NCBI RefSeq assembly: GCF_020215645.1
Contig: NZ_CP084058.1
Span: forward strand, 7,316,001-7,380,000
From: Nonomuraea gerenzanensis
GTDB taxonomy: Bacteria; Actinomycetota; Actinomycetes; Streptosporangiales; Streptosporangiaceae
Length of the DNA stretch: 64,000 nt
Direction of reading: 5' to 3'
The notes below the pieces were generated by a model. The model did no database searches. It was not told the DNA's origin and saw nothing but the letters and a program-made list of their open reading frames with translations. Position numbers and translations under genes: made by a program. Below are positions 1 through 7,435 of the stretch, piece after piece. The stretch's first letter is position 1, and each line of letters opens with the position of its first letter.

Positions 1-150
1 CACGCCGCCGCGCTCGACGAAGGCGTACCGTGCGCCGCCCGTGTAGGCGCGGACGCCGAAGCCGAGCAGCTGATAGCGCTCCATCGCCGCGTCCAGGTCG
101 AGCACCGGCACCACCGGCGCCACGCTCTCGAACTCCACCCCGTCGGCCAC
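1..150 (-). CDS. VOC (glyoxalase/bleomycin-resistance fold) protein, 3' end cut off by the window
   Basis: The first 50 codons of a leftward gene are visible, starting with GTG after a strong GGAGGAGG ribosome site (bases 152-160) six bases upstream. The readable N terminus contains VPVLDLDAAMERYQLLGF, which is the usual opening beta strand and helix of a VOC-fold domain (metal-dependent dioxygenases, glyoxalases and antibiotic-sequestering proteins). No catalytic residue can be judged because the remainder lies outside the window. It diverges from the ABC-F gene to its right. The family call rests on fold-like sequence only; the substrate is unknown. Confidence 0.65.
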   Translation of the reverse strand, partial: MADGVEFESVAPVVPVLDLDAAMERYQLLGFGVRAYTGGARYAFVERGGV

Positions 151-200
151 CGCGAACCTCCTCCTTCGGCCCTCCCCCCATGATGCCCGTGATCGCCGGG

Positions 201-206
201 TAAACT
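201..206 (+). promoter_or_regulatory. -10 box (TAAACT) of the ABC-F leader transcript
   Basis: TAAACT fits the actinobacterial TANNNT -10 consensus. It ends six bases before a GTG that opens a 6-codon reading frame, so transcription should begin at or next to that GTG and make a leaderless leader-peptide mRNA. No convincing -35 hexamer is visible. Confidence 0.5.
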
Positions 207-212
207 GGGGCC

Positions 213-233
213 GTGCATCTGTACTTCCTGTGA
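213..233 (+). CDS. putative 6-residue leader peptide MHLYFL upstream of the ABC-F gene
   Basis: GTG CAT CTG TAC TTC CTG TGA encodes MHLYFL. It lies at the predicted 5' end of the transcript (-10 at 201-206) and about 120 bases ahead of the ABC-F start. Short leader peptides that stall ribosomes in the presence of drug are known to control several erm and ABC-F resistance genes. The following 120 bases can form mutually exclusive hairpins, the last of which covers the ABC-F ribosome site. That this frame is translated is inference from position, length and context. Confidence 0.4.
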   Translation: MHLYFL

Positions 234-250
234 GGACGACCGCCTCGCCC

Positions 251-350
251 CGCCCGTGACGGGCGCGGCCTGGCACGTTCGCCGTCGTCTCTCACCCTCA
301 GGCTCCCCGCCCCGCGTCCCCGGGACGGGCGCGAGCCTGTCTTCGACAGG
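251..350 (+). promoter_or_regulatory. candidate attenuator: alternative hairpins in the ABC-F leader
   Basis: Three stems can be read. CGCCCG (251-256) pairs with CGGGCG (260-265), and also with an identical CGGGCG at 326-331. GGCTC (301-305) pairs with GAGCC (333-337). CCTGTC (336-341) pairs with GACAGG (345-350) around a 3-base loop. The last stem holds the AGG of the only ribosome site (AGGAAG, 348-353) and shares bases 336-337 with the preceding stem, so the two are mutually exclusive. There is no U-run, which favours control of translation or Rho-type attenuation over an intrinsic terminator. Confidence 0.45.
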
Positions 351-356
351 AAGCAC

Positions 357-1979
357 ATGTCTGCCGACATCATGTCATCCGCTCGTTCGCGAGCCCAGCT
401 CAACGCCACCGCCCTGCGCCTGTCGCGCGGTGGCCGTCCGGTCCTGACCGGCGTGGACCTCGTCGTCTCCCCCGGCGACCGCCTCGGGGTGGTCGGCGAG
501 AACGGCCGTGGGAAGACCACCCTGCTGCAGGTGCTCGCCGGCGCGCTGGCCCCCGACTCGGTCACCGTGCACCGCGCCGGCACGCTGGGCGTCGCCGACC
601 AGGAGGTGCCCGTCGCCGCCGACGGCACGGTCGGCGATCTCATCGACGTGGAGCTGGCCCAGGTGCGCGCGGTGCTGCGCGCGTTCGAATCGGCCGCCCA
701 CGACCTGGTCGAGGAGCGTCCAGGCGCCGAGGAGGCGTACGCCGAGGCGCTGGCGGCCGCCGACTCCATCGGCGCCTGGGAGGCCGACCACCGGGTCGGT
801 GTCTCGCTGGCCGCGCTCGGCGCGGTCGCCGACCGTTCTGTGCCGCTGGCACAGCTGTCGGCCGGGCAGCGCTACCGGATCCGGCTGGCCTGCCTGCTGG
901 GCGCGGGTCACGATCTGCTGCTGCTCGACGAGCCGACCAACCATCTCGACGCCGGCGGCCTGGACCACCTGACCGCCGCGCTCCGTGCGCATCCCGGCGG
1001 CCTGGTGCTGGTCAGCCACGACCGGGCGCTGCTGTCGGACGTGGTGACCGCCGTGCTGGACCTCGACCCGACCAGCGACGGGCGTCCCCGCACGTACGGG
1101 GGCGGGTACGCGGGTTACCTGGAGGGCCGGCGGGCCGAGCGTGAACGCTGGGAGAGCGCGTACCGCGACCAGCAGCTCGAACACCGCCGCCTCGCCCAGG
1201 ATCTCTCAGCGGCGCAGAACCGGCTGTCCACCGGCTGGCGGCCGGACAAGGGCACCGGCAAGCACACCCGCGCCACCCGCGCGCCGGCCCTGGTGCGGGC
1301 GGTGCACCGGCGGCAGGAGCAGTTGGAGGCGCACCGCGTGGACGTGCCGCAGCCGCCGCTGCGCTTCCAGCCACCGCACCTGGACGCGCCCGCCGGCGTC
1401 ACGCTGCTGCGCGCCGACGGCGTGACCGTACGGGGGCGCCTGGAGGAGCCGCGGTCGGTGCTGCTGCGCGCGGGCGACCGCCTGGTGGTGACCGGCCAGA
1501 ACGGCTCGGGCAAGTCGAGCCTCCTGCACGTGCTCGCGGGCCGGCTCGCCCCGGACACGGGCTCCGTGCAGCGCGGGCGCGGCACGCGGGTCGCCCTGCT
1601 CGCCCAGGAGTCGCCGCCGCCGTCGCGGCGCCGCGCCTTCGAGGTGTACGAGGCCGCCGTGGGCCGGCTCGTCGGCTCGGGCGCGCTCGACGAGGCGGAC
1701 ACCATCGGGCTCGGCGGGCTCGGCCTGCTCCCTTCGCAGGCCCTGCACCGGCCGGTCGCCGAGCTGTCGGTGGGGCAGCGGCGCCGGCTCGACCTGGCGC
1801 TCCTGCTGGCCGCCCGGCCGCAGGTGATGCTGCTGGACGAGCCGACCAACCACCTGTCCATGGTCCTGATGGAGGAGCTGACCGAGGCGCTGGCCACGAT
1901 GGGCGCCGCGGTGGTGCTGGCCACGCATGACCGCCGCCTCCTGCGCGACACGCAGGCGTGGCCACGGCTGCGGCTCTGA
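357..1979 (+). CDS. ABC-F family ATPase (ribosome-protection type antibiotic resistance candidate)
   Basis: A 540-residue cytoplasmic protein with two ABC domains and no membrane segment, the ABC-F layout. Walker A motifs are GENGRGKT (about residue 48) and GQNGSGKS (about 380). Signatures are LSAGQ (about 168) and LSVGQ (about 469). Walker B motifs are LLLLDEPTNHLD (about 189) and VMLLDEPTNHLS (about 491). The inter-domain linker is charged and arginine-rich, as in ABC-F proteins that reach into the ribosomal E site. Length matches actinobacterial resistance proteins of the TlrC/LmrC/OleB type, but housekeeping ABC-F paralogues cannot be excluded by sequence alone. The leader peptide and hairpins upstream favour drug-inducible resistance. 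The start is the ATG at 357, whose AGGAAG site is inside a hairpin; ATG 372 is a weaker alternative. Confidence 0.85.
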   Translation: MSADIMSSARSRAQLNATALRLSRGGRPVLTGVDLVVSPGDRLGVVGENGRGKTTLLQVLAGALAPDSVTVHRAGTLGVADQEVPVAADGTVGDLIDVELAQVRAVLRAFESAAHDLVEERPGAEEAYAEALAAADSIGAWEADHRVGVSLAALGAVADRSVPLAQLSAGQRYRIRLACLLGAGHDLLLLDEPTNHLDAGGLDHLTAALRAHPGGLVLVSHDRALLSDVVTAVLDLDPTSDGRPRTYGGGYAGYLEGRRAERERWESAYRDQQLEHRRLAQDLSAAQNRLSTGWRPDKGTGKHTRATRAPALVRAVHRRQEQLEAHRVDVPQPPLRFQPPHLDAPAGVTLLRADGVTVRGRLEEPRSVLLRAGDRLVVTGQNGSGKSSLLHVLAGRLAPDTGSVQRGRGTRVALLAQESPPPSRRRAFEVYEAAVGRLVGSGALDEADTIGLGGLGLLPSQALHRPVAELSVGQRRRLDLALLLAARPQVMLLDEPTNHLSMVLMEELTEALATMGAAVVLATHDRRLLRDTQAWPRLRL

Positions 1980-2044
1980 GGCTCCGCGGTGGCCGGCACA
2001 GGCGCGGGACGGGCGGCTTGTCCGGGTACGCGACAATACCGTTT

Positions 2045-3037
2045 GTGATTGTGGACAAGGCGATCTACTGCGGCGGCGTGCGCGAGACCATCACCGGCGA
2101 CATCAGCGACGCCTTCAACGCCGCGCGGGCCAGGGGCGACTGCTTCCTGTGGATCGGCCTGCACGACCCCACGCAGGAGGAGTTCGACCTGATCACCCAC
2201 GAGGTGAAGCTGCACCCGCTGGCGGTCGAGGACGCCATCCACGCCCACCAGCGGGCCAAGCTCGAACGCTACGACGACACTCTGTTCGTGGTGCTCAAGC
2301 CGCTGCTCTACCTGGACGAGACCTCCGACATCGAGGTCGGCGAGATCAACCTGTTCCTCAGCAGCGACTTCGTCATCAGCGTCCGGCACGGCCAGGCCGC
2401 GCCGCTCGGCGCGGTGCGCCGCCGCATCGAGAGCGACCCCGGGCTGCTCGCCGCGGGCCCCTCCGGAGTGCTGTACGCCATCTGCGACCAGGTCGTCGAC
2501 GACTACTCCCGCGTCACGCACGAGATCGAGAACGACCTCATCGCGCTGGAGCGCCGGGTGTTCAGCGGCGACTACGCCGACGCCACCGAGGACATCTACT
2601 CGCTCAAGCGCGAGGTCCTGGAGTTCCGCACCGCCCAGGACCCGCTGATCCCGGTGCTGGAGGAGATCGTGAAGGGCCGGGTGGAGCTGTGCGCGGACAC
2701 CCGGGAGCAGTACCGCGACGTGCTCGACCACCTGCTACGCGTGGACTCGGCGGTGGACGAGCACAACGAGCTGCTCACCAGCGCGCTGACCGCCCACCTG
2801 GCCCTGACGGGGCGGGAGCAGAACAAGGTGGCCATGCAGCAGAACGCCGACATGCGCAAGATCTCCTCCTGGGCCGCGCTCATCGCCGTGCCCACGATGA
2901 TCGCCGGCATCTACGGCATGAACTTCGACCACATGCCCGAGCTGCACTGGGTGATCGGCTATCCGCTCGCCCTGGGGGTCATGGTCGTCGCCGTCATCAT
3001 CGTCTTCCGGCTGCTGCGCAAGAGCGGCTGGCTCTGA
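2045..3037 (+). CDS. corA: CorA-like divalent metal (Mg2+/Co2+) channel
   Basis: About 330 residues. There is a long soluble N-terminal alpha/beta domain, then a helical region, then two C-terminal membrane segments. The diagnostic GMN motif lies in GIYGMNFD (about residue 290), at the end of the first membrane helix. CorA proteins form pentameric Mg2+/Co2+ channels in the cytoplasmic membrane, with the soluble funnel as magnesium sensor. The open frame extends 29 codons upstream, but GTG 2045 is preferred: it sits seven bases after a -10-like GACAAT (2032-2037), which suggests a leaderless mRNA. GTG 2051 is also possible. The gene follows the ABC-F gene by 65 bp and converges on a histidine kinase gene. 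CorA versus ZntB specificity cannot be settled here. Confidence 0.85.
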   Translation: MIVDKAIYCGGVRETITGDISDAFNAARARGDCFLWIGLHDPTQEEFDLITHEVKLHPLAVEDAIHAHQRAKLERYDDTLFVVLKPLLYLDETSDIEVGEINLFLSSDFVISVRHGQAAPLGAVRRRIESDPGLLAAGPSGVLYAICDQVVDDYSRVTHEIENDLIALERRVFSGDYADATEDIYSLKREVLEFRTAQDPLIPVLEEIVKGRVELCADTREQYRDVLDHLLRVDSAVDEHNELLTSALTAHLALTGREQNKVAMQQNADMRKISSWAALIAVPTMIAGIYGMNFDHMPELHWVIGYPLALGVMVVAVIIVFRLLRKSGWL

Positions 3038-3057
3038 GGCGGGCGGCAGCCGCCGGG

Positions 3058-4308
3058 CTACCAGGTGCGCGGGAGCGGGAAGCGGGCGCGTACCGCGAAA
3101 CCGCCGTCCGGCTCGGGCCCGGTGTGCAGGCTGCCCTCCACCATCGCCAGCCGCTCCCGCATGCCGACCAGCCCGTGCCCGGACCGCCCGCCGGTCGTCC
3201 TGGCGGTGCCCTCCCTCGTGCCCTCCCTCGTGCCCGCGCCGGCGGGCACCGGCGCGGGGCCGTTGCGCACCTCCAGGGTGAGCGCCTGCTCGTCGTAGCC
3301 GATGGCGACCGCCGTCGGGGCGGCGTGGGCGTGCCGCAGCACGTTCGTCAGCGCCTCCTGCAGCACCCGGTACGCGGTGACGTCCAGCACGGGCGGCAGC
3401 CGGGGCAGGTCGGCGGGGGCGTCCAGCGTCACGGCGAGGCCGGCCGCGCGCACGTCGGCGATCAGCTCGTCCAGCCGCACCAGTGACGGCATCGGCGCCA
3501 CCTGCCCGCGGTCGGCGCGCTCGCGCAGCAGGCCGACCAGGCCGCGCATCTCCTCCACGGTCTGCCGGCCCAGTCGTTCCAGGCCGGCCACGACCTCCTG
3601 CTCCGCCGGCCGGTCGCCGAGCAGCCTGCGCAGCGCGCCCAGTTGCAGGGTCATCACGCTGACCGAGTGCGCGACCGCGTCGTGCACCTCCCTGGCGATG
3701 CGCGTGCGCTCCTGCGCCACCGCCGCCAGCGCGCTGGCCTCCCGCTCGGCGTCGAGCGCCGCCGCCAGCTCGGCCGACTGCGCCGCCAGCTCGGCGGAGC
3801 GGGCCGCCAGCTCAGCGAAGTGCGCCGCCAGCTCGGCGTGCCGCGCCGCCCGCTCGCCGCCGCGCCGCGCGAGCAGGCCCATGGACCAGCACGGCAGCAG
3901 GAGCGCCGGGACGAACAGCAGCTCCCACACCGACGCCGCGGACAGCGCCGTGGCGGCGAACGACGCGACGGCCAGGACCAGCGTCACGGCGGAGCGGCGG
4001 GCCGGCTCGCGCCAGCCCGTCCAGAAGACCGCGCCGAGCACGCCGATCAGGGCCGCGCCCGAGACGCCCGGCGCGCCGAAGACGACCATGCCCACGGGCA
4101 GGCAGAGCGCCGCGATCAGCGTGCCGGGCAGCGGGTGCCACGCCGCGAGCACCAGACCGGCGCCCATCACCACCCCCGACACCCAGGTGGCGGTGGCGGC
4201 GGCGCCGAAGAAGTCGTCGAGCCGCGTCTCGGCCACGGCCAGCACGGCCACCAGAAGTCCGAACACCACGGGAATGAGGCGTACGTCCCTCAGCCGCGTC
4301 CACGTCAT
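3058..4308 (-). CDS. NarL-type sensor histidine kinase (HisKA_3), orphan
   Basis: A 416-residue membrane kinase. Four to five hydrophobic segments fill residues 10-145. A linker of Ala-Glu-Leu-Ala-Ala heptads follows (about 156-185). The dimerisation H-box is RTRIAREVHDAVAHS with His209 as phosphoacceptor, and the C-terminal GHKL ATPase has a TNVLRHAHA N-box and a GHGLVGMRERL G-box. Such kinases normally phosphorylate a LuxR/NarL-type response regulator encoded next door, but none lies on either side: corA converges on the left and a proline-rich membrane protein is on the right. The start is ATG 4308 with GGGGG four bases upstream. The frame stays open far upstream only because of GC bias. 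Confidence 0.85.
   Translation of the reverse strand: MTWTRLRDVRLIPVVFGLLVAVLAVAETRLDDFFGAAATATWVSGVVMGAGLVLAAWHPLPGTLIAALCLPVGMVVFGAPGVSGAALIGVLGAVFWTGWREPARRSAVTLVLAVASFAATALSAASVWELLFVPALLLPCWSMGLLARRGGERAARHAELAAHFAELAARSAELAAQSAELAAALDAEREASALAAVAQERTRIAREVHDAVAHSVSVMTLQLGALRRLLGDRPAEQEVVAGLERLGRQTVEEMRGLVGLLRERADRGQVAPMPSLVRLDELIADVRAAGLAVTLDAPADLPRLPPVLDVTAYRVLQEALTNVLRHAHAAPTAVAIGYDEQALTLEVRNGPAPVPAGAGTREGTREGTARTTGGRSGHGLVGMRERLAMVEGSLHTGPEPDGGFAVRARFPLPRTW
3761..3844 (-). repeat. four 21-bp tandem repeats in the histidine kinase linker
   Basis: Units begin at 3761, 3782, 3803 and 3824, each opening with GCCGCCAGCTC on the plus strand. They encode heptads of the form (x)xAELAA in the signalling helix that joins the membrane sensor to the H-box. 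One 21-bp unit equals one heptad (two helical turns), so copy-number change would lengthen the coiled coil without shifting its phase. Confidence 0.85.
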
Positions 4309-4460
4309 GGCCCCCGATCGTAAAGGCGGCCCCCACCTGTGCGACTCCGCCCAACGGGGGATCCTGACAGGCCATCGTCTCCCCCTGACAGCGGACCCGG
4401 CCGGTTCCCGCTCGGCCGGAGCGCGGCCCCGTCCCGGACAGGGCGGGCGTGAGCCCGCGT

Positions 4461-5426
4461 TCAGCTCGTGATGGTGACGTCCCGCAGCAGGAAGTAGCTC
4501 ATGGCGTCGGCCTGAAGGTACAGGTGGAACTTCTCCGCCCGGGGCCGGGCCGTCCTGTCTGCCGTGACGATGGTGGCGATCACGTACTTCTTGGCGACGT
4601 TGGCGCGGATCTGGCCGTACGCGAAGGTGTCCAGGGTCATGTCGCTGCGGATGTTCACGGCGTCCGAGTCGAGCTTGGCCAGCCGTGTGGCGGCGGCCTT
4701 GGCCGCCTTGTCCGTCGGGAACGCCATCGTCACCTGCACCGCCCGCAGGTGGCCCCGGTACGCCGAGTAGGCGACCTGGATGGCGCGCTCGCAGTTGTTC
4801 CTGGCCAGCACGCCCTGGCCGTCCACCGGGTCGCAGGTGTCGTAGGACCAGCCGCCGACCTTGTTCGCCGAGAACTTGACGTCCTCGAAGCGGAAGCGCC
4901 AGTCGTCGAACTCGTCGTGGGTGATCGGCGAGCCGGGCGCGGCCTGCGAGGTGCCGGGGGTGGTGCCGGCGGGCTCGTCGGCGGGGCTCGTGGGCTCCTG
5001 CGACGGGGCGGGCTCCTGCGACCGGGTGGGCTCTGCGAGGGTCCTGGTGGGGTCGGTGTCGGACAGGCTGGTGGCGGGCTGGGCGCGGGAGGCGCTGAAG
5101 TAGGCGACCGCGCCGGCCGTGCCGCCCAGGAGGAGCATGACCCCGAGCGCGGCGGACAGGCCGATGATCAGGGTGTTGTGGCGTCTGGGTGGCAGGCCGC
5201 CGAACTCGTAGGGGTGGTTGGCGTAGGTGGTGGTCTGCAGGTTCGGCGGGGGTGCGGGGCCTGCCTCCTGGTGGTGGTACGGGCCGGGCCCGTAGTCGGG
5301 GCGGTGGCCGTGATCGGGGGGTGGGCCGCCCTGGCGGGGCTGGGGGCCGTGCCCGGGGTGGCCGTATCCCTGCGGTGCCTGCTGGCCCCACGGATCATCG
5401 GGCTGGGGCTGGGAAGGGTAGGTCAT
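4461..5426 (-). CDS. proline/histidine-rich single-pass membrane protein with extracytoplasmic domain
   Basis: 321 residues. Residues 1-80 are rich in Pro, Gln, Gly, His and Tyr, typical of cytoplasmic tails of actinobacterial cell-envelope proteins. One membrane helix spans about 85-110. A Ser/Pro/Glu/Thr linker (about 115-165) leads to an extracytoplasmic domain of about 155 residues containing two cysteines (TCDP and NNCERA) that may form a disulfide. No known enzymatic motif is seen. It is transcribed in the same direction as the kinase downstream, 150 bp away, so it could be a partner or substrate, but nothing in the sequence proves this. Function unknown. Confidence 0.75.
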   Translation of the reverse strand: MTYPSQPQPDDPWGQQAPQGYGHPGHGPQPRQGGPPPDHGHRPDYGPGPYHHQEAGPAPPPNLQTTTYANHPYEFGGLPPRRHNTLIIGLSAALGVMLLLGGTAGAVAYFSASRAQPATSLSDTDPTRTLAEPTRSQEPAPSQEPTSPADEPAGTTPGTSQAAPGSPITHDEFDDWRFRFEDVKFSANKVGGWSYDTCDPVDGQGVLARNNCERAIQVAYSAYRGHLRAVQVTMAFPTDKAAKAAATRLAKLDSDAVNIRSDMTLDTFAYGQIRANVAKKYVIATIVTADRTARPRAEKFHLYLQADAMSYFLLRDVTITS

Positions 5427-5570
5427 TGGCCCATTGTGGGGCGGCCGGGGCCGCTCGCCCGGGGCACACCGCCAAGGGGCATGAGAGTGAACCGGGGCCG
5501 CTCGTGCGTGCGTACAAGACCGAAGGCCGCCGTCCCGCCGCGCGCGGAGCAGCGGAGCCGGGCGGTATGC

Positions 5571-5593
5571 GGGCGGGCGCCGCGCGCCCGCCC
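5571..5593. terminator. terminator-like hairpin between peroxidase and membrane-protein genes
   Basis: GGGCGGGCGC (5571-5580) pairs perfectly with GCGCCCGCCC (5584-5593) around a 3-base loop, just past the stop codon of the leftward haem peroxidase gene (5602). There is no U-tract, as is common in GC-rich actinomycetes. Confidence 0.5.
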
Positions 5594-5601
5594 TCGCGGC
5601 G

Positions 5602-7350
5602 CTACTGGACGCGGTTCAGCAGGACGGGGTCGTGGCCGAACGCGTGCAGCAGGAGATGCGCCATCGTGAACCGGCCCGACGGCGTCGGCAGGTCCGGCCG
5701 CCATTCGGGCCTGCGGACGATCGAGTACCGGCTGCCCTCCATGCAGCGGTGCATGACCTCGGCGACGATCCGGCCGCCGACGCCGGTCAGCACCCCGTTG
5801 TTCAGCTCCGCCTCGCGCAGGATGTAGAGCCAGAGCGGCGTGTGCTCCGTGACGGGGTGGGCGTCGCCGAGGTGGCTGAGGTTCGCGGCGGTCTTGTCGC
5901 CCACGAGGATCTGGTTGGCGTTCAGCTTCGGCAGTTGCATGAGCTCCGCCGCCTGCTGCCCGCTGGCGAGCTGGATCATGTCCGCTCTGACCAGGTTGCG
6001 GAAGGCCAGGTTGCGCTGCAGGTCGTCCGGGATGCCGGGGGCGAGCCGGCCGCCGAAGGAGCCGGGCGGGAGCTGGCCGAGGAAGCTGCCCACCAGCGTG
6101 TCGATGCGCTTGGCGCGGTTGACGTCGCCCGGCGGCAGGCCGAGCCCGGCGCCCGCGTCGCCGTCCCCCATCAGGTCGAACAGCCGCCGCCAGTCCGGGA
6201 TCCAGTTGGACGGCAGGCGGTTGTCGGCGTTCAGCACGCCGGAGGTCCCGGAGAACCTGAAGAGCAGGGCCAGGGTCGCCGGGATCTGCTGCGAGTTGAA
6301 GACGCGGTTCCACTCGTAGGAGTCGCGGACCATGCTGTGCCCGAGCCGGAACGCCGCGATCGAGAACTCGATCGGCATCGTGGGCAGTTGCCCGGGCACC
6401 ACGGTGGCGTACCGGTCGCCGTTCTGGCCGCCGTTGCCGTAGGAGTCGCGGTACGGGTCCACCGGCACCTCGAAGAACCGGCGGCCGTGAGTGAAGACGT
6501 CCTCGACGATGGTGCGATCCACGATCCTGGGCAGGAAGTCGTGGCGCAGCACCCACTGGTAGTGCAGCACGACTCTCTCGCGTGCCTTCTCGAACAGCAG
6601 GGCGCTGGGCACGCCGTTCGCGGCGAGCTGGTCCACGATCCGGTTGTGGAAGTGGATGAACGCCAGGTGGATCTGCGCCACCGCGAGGTTCTCGTCGTTG
6701 CGCGGGTCCGGGATCAGCGGCCGGCCGGTCCCCTGCTCCCGCGCCAGGTCGAACCCATCGAAGTCGGGCAGGTCACCCACCGCGGCGGTGGAGCCGGTGC
6801 GCAGGCGCATGCTGCCGGGCTCGAAGAACGCGGCGCTGTCGGGGTGGCCGGGCCCGAAGCCGTAGAGGGCGTCCAGGTCGAGGGCCGGTGAACGGCCCTG
6901 GATGAGCTGGTCGAGGGTGACCCGCTCCCCCAGCGTGGCGTCCGTCTTGTCCATGGTGAGGTCGTGGTCGACGAACTGCCCGAGGTAGGTGTAGCCGGCG
7001 GGGATCGTGGAGTCCGGCTGGTCGGTCTCGCTCGCCGGCACCATGGCCTCGGCGATCTGCCGGGACAGCGTCGTGTCCACGGTGCCGCCGATCGCGAGGG
7101 GCGCCTGCCTGGGCACGAGCCGGGAGAAGCGGAAGTGCCGCAGCTCCTCCCAGGTCGAGGGCCGCCGGCAGCCGGCGCCCTGCTCGGGGTGGTAGAGGCC
7201 CTCGTCGGTGATGTAGTACTCACTGCGCTGGTGGCGGTTCATGGACGGTCGGCTCCTTTCCGACGGGCGAGGCTGGGGCGCCGCGCCCGCCGGCACCACC
7301 GCGAGACGGATCTCCTGGCCGGGCAGGGGCTGCGTGTCGTCGGCGCTCAT
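5602..7350 (-). CDS. animal-type (cyclooxygenase-like) haem peroxidase
   Basis: 582 residues matching the animal haem peroxidase family found in actinobacteria. GQFVDHD carries the distal haem histidine (about His129), PLIPDPRNDEN the conserved catalytic arginine region (about 219), and FRLGHSMVRDSY the proximal histidine (about 338). There is no signal peptide, so it is probably cytoplasmic. Such enzymes oxidise halides, phenols or fatty acids with peroxide; the substrate here is unknown. The start is uncertain. ATG 7350 has AGAGG upstream, but an internal ATG at 7242 follows a better AAAGGAG with 10-base spacing, and the first 36 residues are low complexity. The neighbouring TPR-CHAT gene points the same way 74 bp upstream, but a hairpin separates them. 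Confidence 0.85.
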   Translation of the reverse strand: MSADDTQPLPGQEIRLAVVPAGAAPQPRPSERSRPSMNRHQRSEYYITDEGLYHPEQGAGCRRPSTWEELRHFRFSRLVPRQAPLAIGGTVDTTLSRQIAEAMVPASETDQPDSTIPAGYTYLGQFVDHDLTMDKTDATLGERVTLDQLIQGRSPALDLDALYGFGPGHPDSAAFFEPGSMRLRTGSTAAVGDLPDFDGFDLAREQGTGRPLIPDPRNDENLAVAQIHLAFIHFHNRIVDQLAANGVPSALLFEKARERVVLHYQWVLRHDFLPRIVDRTIVEDVFTHGRRFFEVPVDPYRDSYGNGGQNGDRYATVVPGQLPTMPIEFSIAAFRLGHSMVRDSYEWNRVFNSQQIPATLALLFRFSGTSGVLNADNRLPSNWIPDWRRLFDLMGDGDAGAGLGLPPGDVNRAKRIDTLVGSFLGQLPPGSFGGRLAPGIPDDLQRNLAFRNLVRADMIQLASGQQAAELMQLPKLNANQILVGDKTAANLSHLGDAHPVTEHTPLWLYILREAELNNGVLTGVGGRIVAEVMHRCMEGSRYSIVRRPEWRPDLPTPSGRFTMAHLLLHAFGHDPVLLNRVQ

Positions 7351-7404
7351 GCCGCACCTCTGGGGGTTCCGGGGATCTCTCTAACCCGCACCAGAGGGAC
7401 CGGG

Positions 7405-7435
7405 TGCCGCCTTGATACCGATGATCAAGCGGGCA
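7405..7435. terminator. hairpin at the end of the TPR-CHAT gene
   Basis: CTTGAT (7411-7416) and ATCAAG (7424-7429) pair around a 7-base loop. Flanking TGCC(G/C)C and G(C/G)GGCA extend the stem to about 11 of 12 pairs. The structure overlaps the CHAT stop codon (7425-7427) and lies in the promoter-proximal DNA of the peroxidase gene, so it may be a terminator or an operator. Confidence 0.4.

Noticed and set aside
3058..5391. A single very long leftward open frame joining the kinase region with the proline-rich membrane protein region.
   Set aside because: Frames without stops are common in DNA this GC-rich. Membrane topology, codon usage and the ATG 4308 start separate the kinase from the upstream sequence, which is read in a different frame as the membrane protein.
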